Shown: positions 36,946 to 50,019, counted from the first letter of the stretch. The stretch: DNA of 64,000 nt from Toxotes chatareus (GCA_016801885.1 CM028898.1:1922001-1986000); one strand, 5' to 3'. The notes: generated by a model not told the origin, from the letters alone. Translations and numbers: made by a program.

Positions 36946-38118
36946 TAAGTAAGATGGTAAAAGCGAAGCTTTTAGCTTAGTTTAATTACTTCCTTCTCGA
37001 GTTAGTGAGGAGCGGGACATGGCCAGAAGGAGAGTGAACGACTAATATTTGTATATTTTCTAGGCAACAATAGTTATTGCCTCACTGTATCGTGCATCCA
37101 GCAGACACAGAGCAACACCAGTATTCATTTGGAGTAAGTGGGTCTACTGTGCATAGAATTTCTCCATTATAATCACCATGAATCATGACAATCTGATCAT
37201 GAGATAAATGTATTTCTCCAGATAATTACATAATGCTAATAAAGACTGGTCTTAACTTTTTACTAGCAATTACTAGCTTCTACATCTGTAAATAAATAAA
37301 TTATCATATTTATTGTGTGTAAAAAGAGGGTTAAGTGAGTTTTGTGTTAGCCTGGTGAAAACACGTCATCGTGTCATGATAAAGAGCTGGAAGATGTTTT
37401 CCCAGGTTTAGTCACAGGCCACTGCCTTTGCTATATAGCTGCTTTTTCTCAGACCATGAAAGATGACGTGGAGACAAAATCATAACCTTCAACTTGTGCT
37501 GCTTACGTCAAAGTCCTTTGAAGCTGCCCCATCAGAGACTGTGGCAAATATATTGATATGCATACGATGATCGGAGTGACATCACAGATTAGCGTATGAC
37601 TTCATATGCGGGGCGGCTAGGAAGCTGCCGAGGCAGACAGCAGCCGAGAGAAAGGGCAGGGTAGAGGTGGATGGAAAACACACCTGTGGTTGAAGTTGGC
37701 GTAAGCGACTGTGACAAGTGAAATTAGGACATGACGTTTGCAGTCTGCTTCAAAGCACAGGGTGGACAAAGCCCAGGTTAGCTTGAAAGTAAGCAATAGA
37801 AGAAAGGAGGAAGGTGGGAGGAGGAGGAGGAGGGCGCTCTGAGAGACTTTGTCCTTCACCTCCTCGGCGGGGCGAGTCTCCACCGCCAGAGGCCATCACT
37901 CCTCTCCCCTTTGATCTTCCCTCTCTCTTCAAACTTGCTGCTCAGTGACAGTGATAATGATGTTTGGTGAAGATATGTTTTTTTTTTTCTTTTCCAAATA
38001 CCTTCCCTTTCATGTGTGCAGGTCACAGCCCAAGGTGCAAAACACATACAAAGACAGCAGTGCAGAATAAACTGGATCATCTCTCCTTGCTGTAACACAT
38101 GTGTATGGCATGTTCAGG

Positions 38119-38140
38119 GTGTGTGTGTGTGTGTGTGTGT
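38119..38140. repeat. (GT)n microsatellite
   Basis: Eleven GT units. Confidence 0.9.
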
Positions 38141-38330
38141 CAGTGAGTGTGCGTTGGGCCAGATGTCCTCTCTAGGTCATTATTATTTCTACTGTCATCT
38201 CGGCATTGTTGAAAGACCGGCGCCGCCACTTTCCTCGGCCTCTTTTTACCCCACCGATTGAATTTTGTTTGTTGTGTCTGTGAATGGGGGGCTGGCGGTC
38301 TTACGTCAGGTATGAGTGATGACAGCGGGC

Positions 38331-38355
38331 TGTGTGTGTGTGTGTGTGTGTGTGT
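38331..38355. repeat. (TG)n microsatellite
   Basis: About twelve TG units, 190 bases from the previous GT run. Confidence 0.9.
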
Positions 38356-41300
38356 TCCCTCTGCAGCAGCAGTGATGTGGCGGGGTGGGTCAGGCCCGAG
38401 GTAAGGTAACACTTAACGCCGCGGTGAAAATGGAAATGTCAGGCTCCTTTATGAAACGTCGTTGGGCTTGTTATTCAGCGCACGGCAGCTGGAGACACAC
38501 ACTCATGCTGCAGAGGAACCAGCTTCTCATGTCTTAATGGGTTTGTGGTGTTTGTGTATGTGACGCCAGGGAGTCGTTGTAATGAAACAATCACAGTAAT
38601 TGTCATTAAACTTATATAACTTGCTGTATATGAAGATAGGGTCTTAAAGGGAGGGAACAAATGAAAGCTTTGAAAATAGAAAAAATATGAAAATTGATTT
38701 TCATAATTAATGTGTAAGAACTCTGGAAAACAGAGTTTAGGCAAACACTTTATTGAAAGAAAAACAGTAGAAGTAACATGATCAACTTTTGAAGTGTAAT
38801 ATGGAAGACTGGATCAGTTAAATGTAGGAAGATGAAAGAGGACTTGGATAGAGGACCTAAATAAGATCAGCCACAGTGAAGCTGGTAGCCTGAGTCCCAG
38901 GGACAGCCGCAGGGGACGGGAGAGAAGACCAGAGAGGCAATGCAACAGAAACCAACACAGAAATAAGAAAGAGTGAAGGACTGAGAGACCAGTTTGTTGT
39001 ATCACTGTTAAAGGTTATGTTTCCATTGTGATCACTCTCAGTTAGTTTGTTAATATATAAAAGCAAAGCAGGCGAGGGGTTGAAAGGCGGGAGCCTCTCG
39101 CGGCGTTGGACTCAGATTGCAGGGCTGTGGCTATTTCCTGGAAGTGCTACACACCAGTGCAAACCCAGTCCACACCTTTCCATCTGTCAGTAGGAAAGAT
39201 TTTTTTTTTTTTTTTTTTTTTGGCCAGCACAGGAACACAGCCTTGGGAAGAATGTAGGTGAGGAAGTTCCTGTCATATAGCGCCAAGGGTAACGTGTGTT
39301 TTTCACATCGACCACTTCCGTGACCTTGCTATGGTAATAAACACGAGACAAAAATACAACACTCCTTCTTTCCACAATGCATCAAATCGCACACCATAAG
39401 ATGGTACTTGCCGCCGCCCTGATATGAGTAACAGATCGAACGTAACAGATATTTTATGGACCCGTGACAATCTACTTCCCCTCCCAGACTTTCAAACAAA
39501 CCTTTGAAATGTGAGAGCAGCCTGCTGTTGGTCCTCAGCGCCGCTCCCTCTTTGTGTATCTATTGTGTTTGCTATTTATCGTTCCTTATAAAGTGGCTTT
39601 CTCCTGCGTGGTCGTAACACAAGCTAGGGTAGTTCTCTCATGCAGCACACAAGCATCAGGGAATGATAGATTGTGGTAATACAAGCCGGCAAATGCCTCC
39701 TTTGGTCCTGCTTTTTAAAGCTTTTATCTCAGATTTGGCATGAGAGCACGCTCACTAATCAAGTGGACCGTGAAAACATGTTTTTTCACCAGATGCATGA
39801 CCTGATACCTGGACGGCCGCTCGCTGAACAACAGGGCAGGTAAATCTGTGGACCTCCTAGGAATGTGTTTAAACTAGTCCAGTCGAATAGAGGGTTTGTT
39901 ACCAAGTTACTTTGATTTGATGATGGAATTTTGTGAGAAGATTCAGAAATTGCTGCCTCTTGCTTTGAAAGAGCAAAGAAAAAAAAAACAGTCCTCTCCT
40001 TGGATTTGTTTTTTTCCAGGTTGTATGTCTTGGGGGTGGTGGGAGGCGGGGGGCAGGAAGAAAGGTTGAGGGTTGTGTGTGTGTGTGTGTGTGTGGTTGG
40101 TTGCAGACAGATAAATGGATGGTCTTTATAGTGCAGGGCCTGTGCAGGGAAGGCTCAGGCTAGGGATGACATTTTGAGCTCTGATTGCCTGGCAGGTCGG
40201 CTGACACTTGGATAGGCTGCGGTCCCGCAGGGAATGTGACAAACATGGAGTGGAGATGCGCGCACACACCTCGACCACTACCACCTGTGTGACAGAGAGT
40301 GTGTGTGTGCACTGCGTGACCTAGGGTGCTCCAGGCACCCATGACCAATCTTGAGTGTGATTGAGGGGAGATCCAGCCAGTGAGCATGTCTAGGCTGTTT
40401 TATCCCTGCTGCCTTACCACCTGCCTAACCTCCTGAACCTACAATCCTGCCACAGCCTGCAGGGAATTGCAACTCTCCACCACACAAATCTAAGTAACAC
40501 AATATAGTGCAGCCGAGGGGTCAAACAGCAATGACATCAGCCATGGAAGACACTGGACTGAATGTAATTAGGGTTAACATACAACTATAAAAACACAAAA
40601 AGAGAAAGACGAGTAACTTTCCAGCAAAATATACGAGGGCATTGCATTCAAGGTAATGCTTTTACTTTGAAAAAAAGACTTTTAAAATAAAGTGCATGAA
40701 CGAAGAAGGCATGAGTAAACAATTTCAGCAGAGTATTAGTGGTGGTTTCTGAGCTGCAGATCCAACACCAGCCAAGACTAAAGGCTAATTTGGATTTGAT
40801 GACTTTCATTGACTTTCCATCGCTTTGTTTCCCTCCTTCATTGCTCGTAAATTGGCCTGTGTCTGTGCTGAAATGCTAATGGAGAGGCTGCAAAATTTGC
40901 ACTTGGATATAAAAAGCAGAAAGCAACAATCTGTCAGTCAAAACCTACTGAAAGCTGCGAAATGAATGTGTTCGGTGACCTCAGTGAACTGCATACAAAA
41001 CATTTGCCCTGTGTTCTCTGAGGCAGCTGAACTGAGACTTCAAATTAGACCAGAGACACTACGTTTAACATAACCTGACACTTTGTGTTTTTTATTTTAA
41101 AGGTAATGACAAAAAGTAACTCAATCAGATTTACCACTAATACGGATAGAGTGGATGTAGGGAATCTATGGCCTTTAGTTCTTTGTGTTCTTTTTTCTTG
41201 CATATTCATTTCATACTTCTCTACATACATCTCTACCATAGCGGAGCTACAATTTTATTATTAAGTTAGGGCTCTTATTTTGAAAATAATATACCAATAC

Positions 41301-42375
41301 AAGGCACAGGTGTGCAGAAAAATAATTATTAATTAATATTAATCATGGTGAGAATGTGTCTTGGAAATTTCATGAAATTTCTAAGCTAGCAAGGCTGCTA
41401 ACTTAACGTAATGCACAGGGTCTATTGTTATTCTAAGTAATAAGCAGTCTTTGGTTCATGTACAAAGCTGACATCCTATATTCTAAACTTTTCTTTTCCA
41501 TCCACCTGTTTTCACGTGCGTTTTCATGCATTTTCATGTAAAAAATCCTGAGTGGAAAGGCCAGAAACTTGGAAAATCGTTGGAAGCTATTGCAAAATCA
41601 TGATTCCTGCATTGTTTTTCCACTGTGTCAGGTTCAGCTCTTGTATCACCTTGTTTTTATGGCACCTGAGAATTAGCACCATCAACTCCTAACACTGACA
41701 TGAGAGCAGCGGATGGAAACAAGCATTCATTTGCATTTTATGTTGCCGAACTGCAGTTTGGAAATTTGGTTAACATTTGCACTATTTGGATGAAAACCCA
41801 CCTACTGAAATGAAAAAAGCCAAAACCAACAATGTCCCTAACTCAGCCCCAAGACTACTGCTTCCTACCCCAGACATAAATCTTTAAAAACGCATAATAT
41901 ATAAATATTTCTTTTTTATTTGTTTATCTGTTTTTTATATTTTTCAGTAATTTCTTAAAACAACTCACTGCTGGTTAGAAAACATTGCTCAAGGAGGAGG
42001 AAACAGTGCATTTGTTGGGGGTTGTTTTCAGCCATGGATTAATCCACATTTGGTTCTCTGGTTTGTATTTGGGGCAGGAGGATCTTGTATGTGGGACTGA
42101 GTGTGTGTGTGTGCGTGTGTGTGAGCTTTATTATTCAGGATCTTGGAGATTGTGGTCAAATATTTCTGACGTGCTAATGGAGACATATACGTTGTAGTTT
42201 ACACAACATTAAAGCGTTTTTGAAGACGGGGGGGATGCTGCCTTCAAACACAGCAGATATCACTCTGTTCTCTCTACACTGTGATTTAGGCCGACAACAT
42301 CAGCCTGCTTCTCCACAGGAATCCTCCCTGCTGTGCCAGGTATATTGAAATGAATAAATAAAAAAACAAAAAAAC

Positions 42376-42500
42376 AAAACAAAAGTAAAATTACTGACTT
42401 CAAAAGTATTCAAAAAGTACACCTACACAAAAATCTGCTTATGTAACTGTAACTCCACTTATGTCCTCAAGAGTACCACATACTCCCTAATTATCATACA
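42376..42500 (-). repeat. Fragment of a dispersed fish repeat, opposite orientation to 4340-4510
   Basis: AAAGTAAAATTACTGACTTC, AAAAGTATTCAAAAAGTAC and TAACTGTAACTCCAC resemble the reverse strand of the common 'tacttttactcaagta' repeat. Non-coding. Confidence 0.4.
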
Positions 42501-44263
42501 CAGCTCAGTGGAACACAGCTACACAAAATGTATTTTTTCATCCTACACTAAAGCCTCTGTGTCCTGCAGTATGTTGAATATATGCAGACACTGTACGTTT
42601 CCAGTCCATCATCGCTCTCCCTCCTCACGGAGGAGGAGTCTACAAGAGACGAGGTGTGTTTACACACAGCTATAAAACCACTTACACCAAAGAATGAAAC
42701 TTTTATTGACTAGCAGGTGTTGATCCACAATGTCCCCCGCTTTATTTCAAGGATGGGTTTTAATGCTGAGCGTCCACACCTGAGAGCGGATAACTGGTCA
42801 CACATCGGAGGGAGTGGAGTGGCCGATAAACGCTACTGATAATGACACACACACTCAAAGTTACAGTGTGATGGAATATGTAAATCATTCAAACACGACT
42901 CTCCCTTTTTCCCTATTTGGATGTCCTCTTTTAATGCACATGTGGCTTTCCATCATAGACCTAGTTAAAGTCTAACATGTTTATCATCCCTTTTCCCAGC
43001 TGGCCTTCAGAATAAAGCCTCACTTATGCATTCTGGCTGCGTTTGTCACGTTCAGCATGGTATAAAACCCTACATTTTCGTTACCCTTGCTCTGCTTAGC
43101 CCCCCCCTGTGTCTTTCCATTAGGATGTTTATAGACCTGTTTAGTCCCACTTCTTGGGTTTTATGGGTCCACTGGTGAATCTCAGCAACAGACTGCGATC
43201 AGGTTTAACTGCCACCGACAGACGACAGCTAGTGAGGCTTGAAAAGCTTAGGAGTGTCGTCGAGAACAAAACATTTCATTTTGTCTTACAAAAATATTTA
43301 ATTTGCTAGATGCCTTCATAGAATGGAACAGTTATTTTAGAGTTTCAGTGGCGTTTTAGAAATGTGTAACTCTATTAAATATGGTCTGGTTCAGCTTTTC
43401 TGGCAGATGATCCGGTGTTGTTCTGCAGTGCAGGAGCCCCCTGTGTTGGCCCCTCTGCCGCACCAATGGCTCCATTCAAATGGATGAAAGACCTGCGTTT
43501 TTTTCCACACAGATCTCAAGTCAGTCTGAGCGTGGCCTCACACCTTTAGCATCCTTACAAGTATATTGACTTTTCAGCATATCTAGCGCTGCTTCAAACT
43601 CAGAGAGGGCATGCAGGTCCATGTCCTCACCATTAGAGGGCCCTTCAGAATTGGGGTCCTCCGGTGGCAAGGATGACTCTCCTGATAGTTACTGACAGAT
43701 TTTGTCTAATATCAGCGTTCTTGTTTTGCATCAGGGTTCAGTATGCAGAAAGAAGTTATAGTGAGCAATAACTTTGGAGTGTAGGTAGATTACTAAGATG
43801 TTGAACCACAGTGAACCAGTTCTTCAGTGCTGCTGTCTTTTTAGGTGCTTGTTGCCTCATGTTGCTCAGTAGCTGAACACAGTTTGCCTCCCCTTTCATT
43901 TCGAACAGCCCTGATACCTTTATATTCATTTCAATTGGAATTCTAACAAGGGAGCTGACATAACGAGCAGTGACGCATATTAATCTCCGCTGGGCAAAAA
44001 GAACAATTTACCGAAAAAGTTGCATGTACAAGTCTCAAGGTTCACATCGATACTGGAATTATTACTGAGTTATTGCAGAGGAAGTGGGAAAGGGTGCGTG
44101 TGTCAGTGGCTCTGCACTTAGTGCAACTCTGTTATTCTGCAGCTCTGAAAGGAACCTCATGGCATTAGGTATAAATGGTAAACTAATTAGCAGAGCATGT
44201 GCACTTGGACCTGCAAGAGGAGGACGAGGTCTTTGTGATACTGCTTGAACACCCATGTGAGTC

Positions 44264-44266
<3 letters not shown>

Positions 44267-44323
<57 letters not shown>
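44267..44323. repeat. Long (GT)n microsatellite
   Basis: About 28 uninterrupted GT units. It should be highly polymorphic. Confidence 0.95.
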
Positions 44324-44324
<1 letters not shown>

Positions 44325-44571
44325 AAGTATGAGTCTATGCACGTATGTGTGTACTCACAGTACAAGGCCACCCACAACAGGAGAGCCTGACTGACAGCCA
44401 AAGGATCCAGAGAGAGGCACAAACACAGGCAAACAAATGCACACTGCTACAATCAGAACTCCATGTATTGACATGGCTCTGCCAGCAGCTTTGCTCCAAA
44501 GACAACTCCCTCACGGTTCACCAGCGATCAACACACAAATCAAATCCAAAAAAAAAAAAAAAAAAAAAACG

Positions 44572-44589
44572 AACAAAAATATTTTTGTT
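44572..44589. repeat. Perfect 18-bp palindrome
   Basis: AACAAAAATATTTTTGTT is its own reverse complement and lies two bases after a 22-base A-run. Confidence 0.85.
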
Positions 44590-45770
44590 TACCAGCATTT
44601 CTCTGCTGTTCTCACTTCATTCCACGCTGCACATTTTCCTCATACGTGTTCTAATAAATCCACGTCTTTGGAGAATTCCCTTCATTGCCTACAAACCCGG
44701 AGAAAACTGTACTGATTTAATGTTTCCACACATCCTGCCTGTGTGTCCTAATGAAACAGGCCCACCGCTCTTTCGCCCAGCTCCTCACGCATTCCACACA
44801 ACGCACATCGCAGCATGATGCAACGCCGCAGCCTGTACCAGCAAAGCAAAAGGCTACAGAGTGAACAGGCCTGGGTGTTGTCAGTGTTGGCATATAGCTC
44901 TAAGTGGAGTTTTTTTTTTTTTTTTAACCCTTTGAATCCAGAGTCTTTTTGCTTAGGTTTCTCTCTTTATTTATAAGCTGTTTGAACATACAGTGCAATA
45001 ACACTGAAACTGTAAACTCAAACCGGCTTTTAAATAATTACAGCAGTTGAGGAGTAATGATCAAGAGTTGGTTCCACCACTCAGATCGAACTCATAGTCA
45101 CAGTTTAAATCATCCTGTAGATGGCTCTAATTTGCTGTGAATTCTGGGTAAATCAAAGGTTAGGGTTGTCACTTTTTCCATAATTGTGTAAATGCACGTG
45201 GCTTCATCAACGTTCTGTTGAAATATTAACGTGGCCTCCGTTCATTCATGGTGTCTGCAACTCACCTGAGTGACAAGCAACAGGTGACTTTGAGCCTCCT
45301 TACAGATGTCTCTGTGAGGCAGCTGCATTTTTAAACCAGCTTTAGGTTTGTCCGCAGCTTCTCAGTCTTCCACACGTCACTCGTCAGGAGGTTCTGTGAC
45401 ATGATTATCCACTCGTCAGGGCTCGCGAGATTCAATAACAAGGACAATAGCTTCATTTGCTAAAGGCAACAGGGCATGAAATAGATCAAGTGACGATGCC
45501 TTTTACAAATGATCCGCTGGAGCACAAAGCACAACCACATGTACATGTGAATTTTAAATTTGATAATATCATCACTGACTGAATGTTCAGTTTTTCCCAT
45601 GTTCAGTTGATTTTAAATAAAAAGCACCAGCCCAGTGGATGCTATAGTAGCATACCACATGTTTTTATATTTGAATCACAGCAGAATAATGTTTCCTCCA
45701 GCAGCTTCACATACTTGTGTCAATTTTTTTTAAAATCAGATTATTATTTTCTTTGGTGTCCCTCTTTTGT

Positions 45771-45786
45771 CCAGCAGGGGGTGCTG
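45771..45786 (+). promoter_or_regulatory. CTCF-like binding motif
   Basis: CCAGCAGGGGGTGCTG matches the vertebrate CTCF core (CCASYAGRKGGCRS) at all but one position, with T for C in GGGGGT. Occupancy cannot be seen from sequence. Confidence 0.4.
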
Positions 45787-48425
45787 CGGAGCCCTCAACA
45801 CCACCCTTCCTGTGCCTATGATATAGGGTCTGATAAAGCGAGTGAATTCATTTAAAATACCCTAAATAAATCACTTCATACGAAAAAAAACCAAAAAATC
45901 AGGAAGCGACAGAAGACACCGAATTATTGGTGAGTTTCTATTTGACGGATCAGTTCTGTTTCGAGTGCCACTCTCTCAGTGTCGCCATCACTCACCACGT
46001 AGCCCCCATACTGTATATTGTCTGAAGCGCCAAGTGCTCGGCGTGGTGTTATTGCACGCCACTGGGGCCTCTCACCCCTGATTGATGGGTAAACGCTCCT
46101 CATACATCTCAACTTCCATCTTGTATGGGATGGGAGAGGGCCGCTGACTGCTGGTGTCACCTTACAATAATGGCCAGTGCCAAAGAGAAGGAACAGATGT
46201 GAGAACAGATCAAAGTGTGTGTGAATTGAAGTAAATCATACTGGACTGATGAACGGATGGATGGATGGCCAGGACTACAAACAGACTGTCATTTTTAACT
46301 TGTGAGAGCAGGTTAATCTTTCACTTTCTCTCCCTCTTTCAATCAGCGTGTGTCCGGAACTCTGGAGGCGTCCCAAGGACAGCTAATTGTGCTGTTGCCT
46401 CTCTTCCCTCTTCCCTTCACCGTCTCCCTTTTCGATTTTTACACATTGCACTTAATCCCACATAGCTTTTCCACCTAGCCGACATCTGATAATGAGGTCA
46501 TTTATCACCACTATGTAGAGAAGGCTTCTTTTTAATGCATGTGTTTTCCCCTTGCTGGAAAGGACATGTTTTTGAACAAAATTGCTTTTTTTTTTTTTGG
46601 AGTTCTGATAGCGTTAATCCCCCCAGAACAGTCATTTTAAAGCTCCAGACGCCTCGCCATCCCTTTTCGTAGAGTGCAAAAGCCATTAAAAGTTGTGCGT
46701 TTCCTCATAATGGCATTATGAGTGAATTGTGTGGTCCATGTCTGCCTGAACCTCCCTCAGGCCGTTTCCCACACTCTCGTGTTTGCTGTGGCGTATGCAC
46801 TCGCCATATCACCTCCACACATACATGCAGCACATACATATTTGTCTGCTCTGGCCGTGCACAATGCTGGGCCCTTTTTTTTTTATTATTATTACTCATT
46901 AAAAAGAATAAATCTAATTTCATTAGCTTGGAAACTTATTTACTTAACAAGTCATTATACTATATTAATAATCCTTTACTCCACCAAAATGAAAACTTCT
47001 TCCTTTTAAAGTAAGGATAAGTCAGGTAACATACCAGGAAATCAAACAGTCTTGATGTCAAGTGCTCTTGTCGTCCTCTTTCTGAATGAAAAACTTTATC
47101 TATGGTTTTTGTCCCAAAATGCTAGTAACTAAAAATCCAGCCATGGTACAGAGCCTTTCTCAACAGTATGTCGGGAGGCTCACTTCATATCTTTAGATAA
47201 GGATGGTGGTTTTTTGAAAAACAGACACTAAAAGTTGTGTAACATAACCGAACTGCAGCAGCGAGTCTCTCCAAAGTTCACCCAGCAGCTGCAATCAGGA
47301 ATAATATCCACAGGCTGCCAGGCTGAGTCCACTGTCTGACTCTGGTCCATGAACCAATCTGGTGAGCCCGAGGCTCCCAGGCGGTCTCTTTGGCATTCTT
47401 GAGCGTACGGGCGGCGGGTCTGTATGAGAGCTGGTATCAACAGCAGCCGAGTTGAGTTGAGTTGAGTTGAGTAAACAGGTTTGGAGAACTGAACCTTCTC
47501 AGCAACGAGCTGAGCCCCCGAGGGAAAAACGTGTCAGTCAGTCACAGTTAGTCTGGTAACATATAACAGCTGAGTGGGCGGGAGAAGGCGAAAGCTTTTG
47601 TCAGTATGGGACTTTAGAGCGTACAGAGCATACAGATGTTTCCTGGAGGCAGTGCCTCACTGTGTGAACTTGATTCGTATCGAAAATATTTGTTTTCCAG
47701 ACTAACTGGAGTTATTTCATAGGATAATGGTCTCCCTTTTTGCAACAGCAAAATATCAAACCACTTGCACAAGGAACTGGAATAATTCTGTGGGCGTTGA
47801 TAGTATTTCACTATGTCAGGGTGTTTTTTTTTTTTTTTAAATTCCAGCCACTGCAGTTATTTTTAGAGCGGTTCAGGACGTATAATGCTAGCTTACTTTG
47901 TTATTTTGCAAATGATTCTCTGTTATGAGAAAATTACATTCCAGCCTCTTGAGAGAGGTGAATGAAATTCATGAGGAGCCAAAATGATTTGATTAATATG
48001 TGATGAAAAATGATCATTATCCAAATCAGAATCTGTCACTCTTCCCCCTGCACTGTCAAGGGAGACAGTGGTTTAGATTTTCAGGCATATAATAGTATGA
48101 GCTTCTCAGTGGTAGTGATATCAGTCTGTGGACTAAAGCTAAGTCTGTGAGACCTGTGTTATTCTCTTCTTTGATTCAGGATCAGGCTTTTAAAAGTTGA
48201 GAGCGAGTGGTCAGTGTGATCTTCCTTTGGTATATGAGTTTTGTGAGTGGATAATCGTGTTGTATGTCTCTTGCATGTGCATGAGGACGTTCGGATTTAA
48301 AATACTTTAAAACCTTGATTTGTAAATGTATGTATGTAAATTTGTGAGGCATGAAATGCGCACGTATTTGTCAGACTCAAGGTTACACACATTGCGTTTT
48401 GGGCGAGCAGCACTGAAACCTCCGC
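45787..48425. other. Intronic sequence without a supported gene
   Basis: Includes an unexplained 78-codon minus-strand frame at 45924-46160 with no recognised domain, a (GAGTT)n pentamer run at 47449-47472, a 9-bp inverted repeat at 46704-46722, and T-runs near 46588-46599 and 47824-47838. Confidence 0.5.
47449..47472. repeat. (GAGTT)n tandem repeat
   Basis: About five copies of the pentamer in a row. Confidence 0.85.
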
Positions 48426-48466
48426 AGGAGCACCTTTAAAGGTGCTCCTTACTTTAAAGTAAGGAG
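48426..48466. repeat. Two overlapping perfect palindromes
   Basis: The first is a 24-bp perfect palindrome at 48426-48449, with half-site AGGAGCACCTTT. The second is a 22-bp perfect palindrome at 48445-48466, with half-site CTCCTTACTTT. They share five bases, and both centre on TTTAAA. The two folds are mutually exclusive. Confidence 0.9.
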
Positions 48467-48704
48467 TTTGAAAAGAATTGATGCTTTGGGCACAATGGCC
48501 ACGAACATAGTTCTCAAGGTGCCAAGAGAACATTGGCCTGTTTGTACATTGGCTACGATCAACCCATCACAAAGGTCAGGTCCTCGCACAGCTGAAAGCA
48601 GAGGATCAGTGAACATTAAAGTCAGACAGGGATTATAATTATCCTGTTAATCACTCCAGGTCTTGTTTCCACGCCGTATTTACTGGAACATTTGCCAATG
48701 TACT

Positions 48705-48738
48705 GGATGTACTGTCTAAAAAAAAAGACAGTACATCC
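48705..48738. repeat. Perfect 13-bp inverted repeat with A8 loop
   Basis: GGATGTACTGTCT, eight A residues, then AGACAGTACATCC. A strong hairpin on the + strand, about 240 bases after the palindrome pair. Confidence 0.9.
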
Positions 48739-48910
48739 TGTGGCTGCACTTTCCTGATGCCTGTGCAATATTTGCTACTTTAATTACCTGTGATAGGTAT
48801 TTTTAATGCCATCAGGATCTCCTGATTGCTTTCTTTATTGATTCGTTCTCTGTTTCTTTAATGCGCCGTAGAGGTGGTCCTCTTGGACCTTGGGAACTGC
48901 AACTTTATCA

Positions 48911-49075
48911 TTAAAGGGACATTCCACAGATTCTCCTGTGGTTTTGAAGGAAGCGTTGTCAGATATGAGAAACCCTGCCTGCACTGCAAAACTTGGGACA
49001 TGGAGTTTGAAAGTCGAGAGAGAGTCGAAGGAAAGAACCTACTGAGCTGTTGCATCATGGGAAATGTAGGATCAA
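48911..49075 (+). repeat. Dispersed short repeat, copy 3 (AAAGGGRCAYTYCACC family)
   Basis: Starts TTAAAGGGACATTCCACAGA and ends with TGCATCATGGGAAATGTAGG, identical over that anchor to the copy at 9031-9220. A 90-codon frame runs through it (48874-49146), but this is a property of the repeat, not a gene. Confidence 0.65.
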
Positions 49076-49957
49076 GGGTGTATCTGGGCCACTGCTGCAT
49101 CAGTTTTGACTGTTTTCTTACCTGTTTGCAAATGGGGGACTTATGAGATCAGGACAGATTACAACAGTGTAACAGTAAATTGCATGAAGAGCCCTTTAAA
49201 AGATTTACTTGGACTTATTTTTTCCTCCCTGGCAAGAAAACCACATGTAAGAGAAATAAATGTGGTGAAATTAAAAGTCACAGAACAAAAGCTACTGACA
49301 GTTTCCTTCCAAATCTGCCTTCTAAGTTTTTATTTTTTTTATTTTTTATTTTTTTCTTTTCTGATACACACACACTCTCCTGCACACAAACACACACTTA
49401 CACACCATTAATGTCCTCTGTAACACTATCCACACACAAGTGCTCTCCGAATGACCGGAGATCAACAAAAGAGGGCGAGACGCAAAGAGTTTCACAACTC
49501 ACTTACAGCCGGGGCTGAGTGATGGCCAGCGGGGAGGAAATCAATAGCAGGAGGGGAGACACCATCAAAGCTGTCCATGGACCAACATCCCGTTACTGTC
49601 GACAGGTTTTAATCCATAAAGCTGGTGTCTCCCCCTGAACAAAGAGAGAGGCAGGAGGCTCTTCTCTTATCTCTATCAGGGCTTTGAATTACAAAGGCCT
49701 ATCAGTGTGGAGCTAGATGGGAACTACGTGGAATTAGACTGGGGATCAGTCTCTCGTGGGAAAAGGAGAGGTTTCATGTTGTCTGGCTGTTGCATAATGG
49801 ATGAGGTTGTTTGTTGTAAAATTAATACAAATTTAATACATAGAAATATCCACTTAGCTCACAGATCACGTAAATCCTGAACTGATAAATCGCTTCATGA
49901 AAGCTTCTCATGTGCTCTCAGCTGCTGGTAGCAGGTGAAGTGATGTGTGTTTTACAC

Positions 49958-49958
<1 letters not shown>

Positions 49959-50018
<60 letters not shown>
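49959..50018. repeat. Long (TG)n microsatellite
   Basis: About 30 uninterrupted TG units, the longest dinucleotide run in the window. Confidence 0.95.

Positions 50019-50019
<1 letters not shown>

Larger units (their letters stand above)
36946..42375. other. Intronic sequence without a supported gene
   Basis: Several GT microsatellites (38119-38140, 38331-38355, 40075-40095), a T-run at 39200-39221, and a GC-richer stretch at about 37600-37930. No repeat family and no exon recognised. Confidence 0.55.
42501..45770. other. Intronic sequence without a supported gene
   Basis: Holds a long GT microsatellite (44267-44323), a 22-base A-run at 44548-44569 with a palindrome just after it, and a T-run at 44909-44926. 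The 157-codon frame at 44345-44818 spans the A-run and is not a gene. Confidence 0.55.

Noticed and set aside
44183..44422. Frame with a His-Thr repeat protein
   Set aside because: It is the reverse reading of the GT microsatellite at 44267-44323.
44345..44818. 157-codon open frame
   Set aside because: It spans a 22-base A-run giving poly-Lys and starts next to a GT microsatellite; a chance frame.
48874..49146. 90-codon frame with a Cys-rich look
   Set aside because: It lies in the dispersed repeat copy at 48911-49075, whose anchors recur at 9031, so the frame is accidental.
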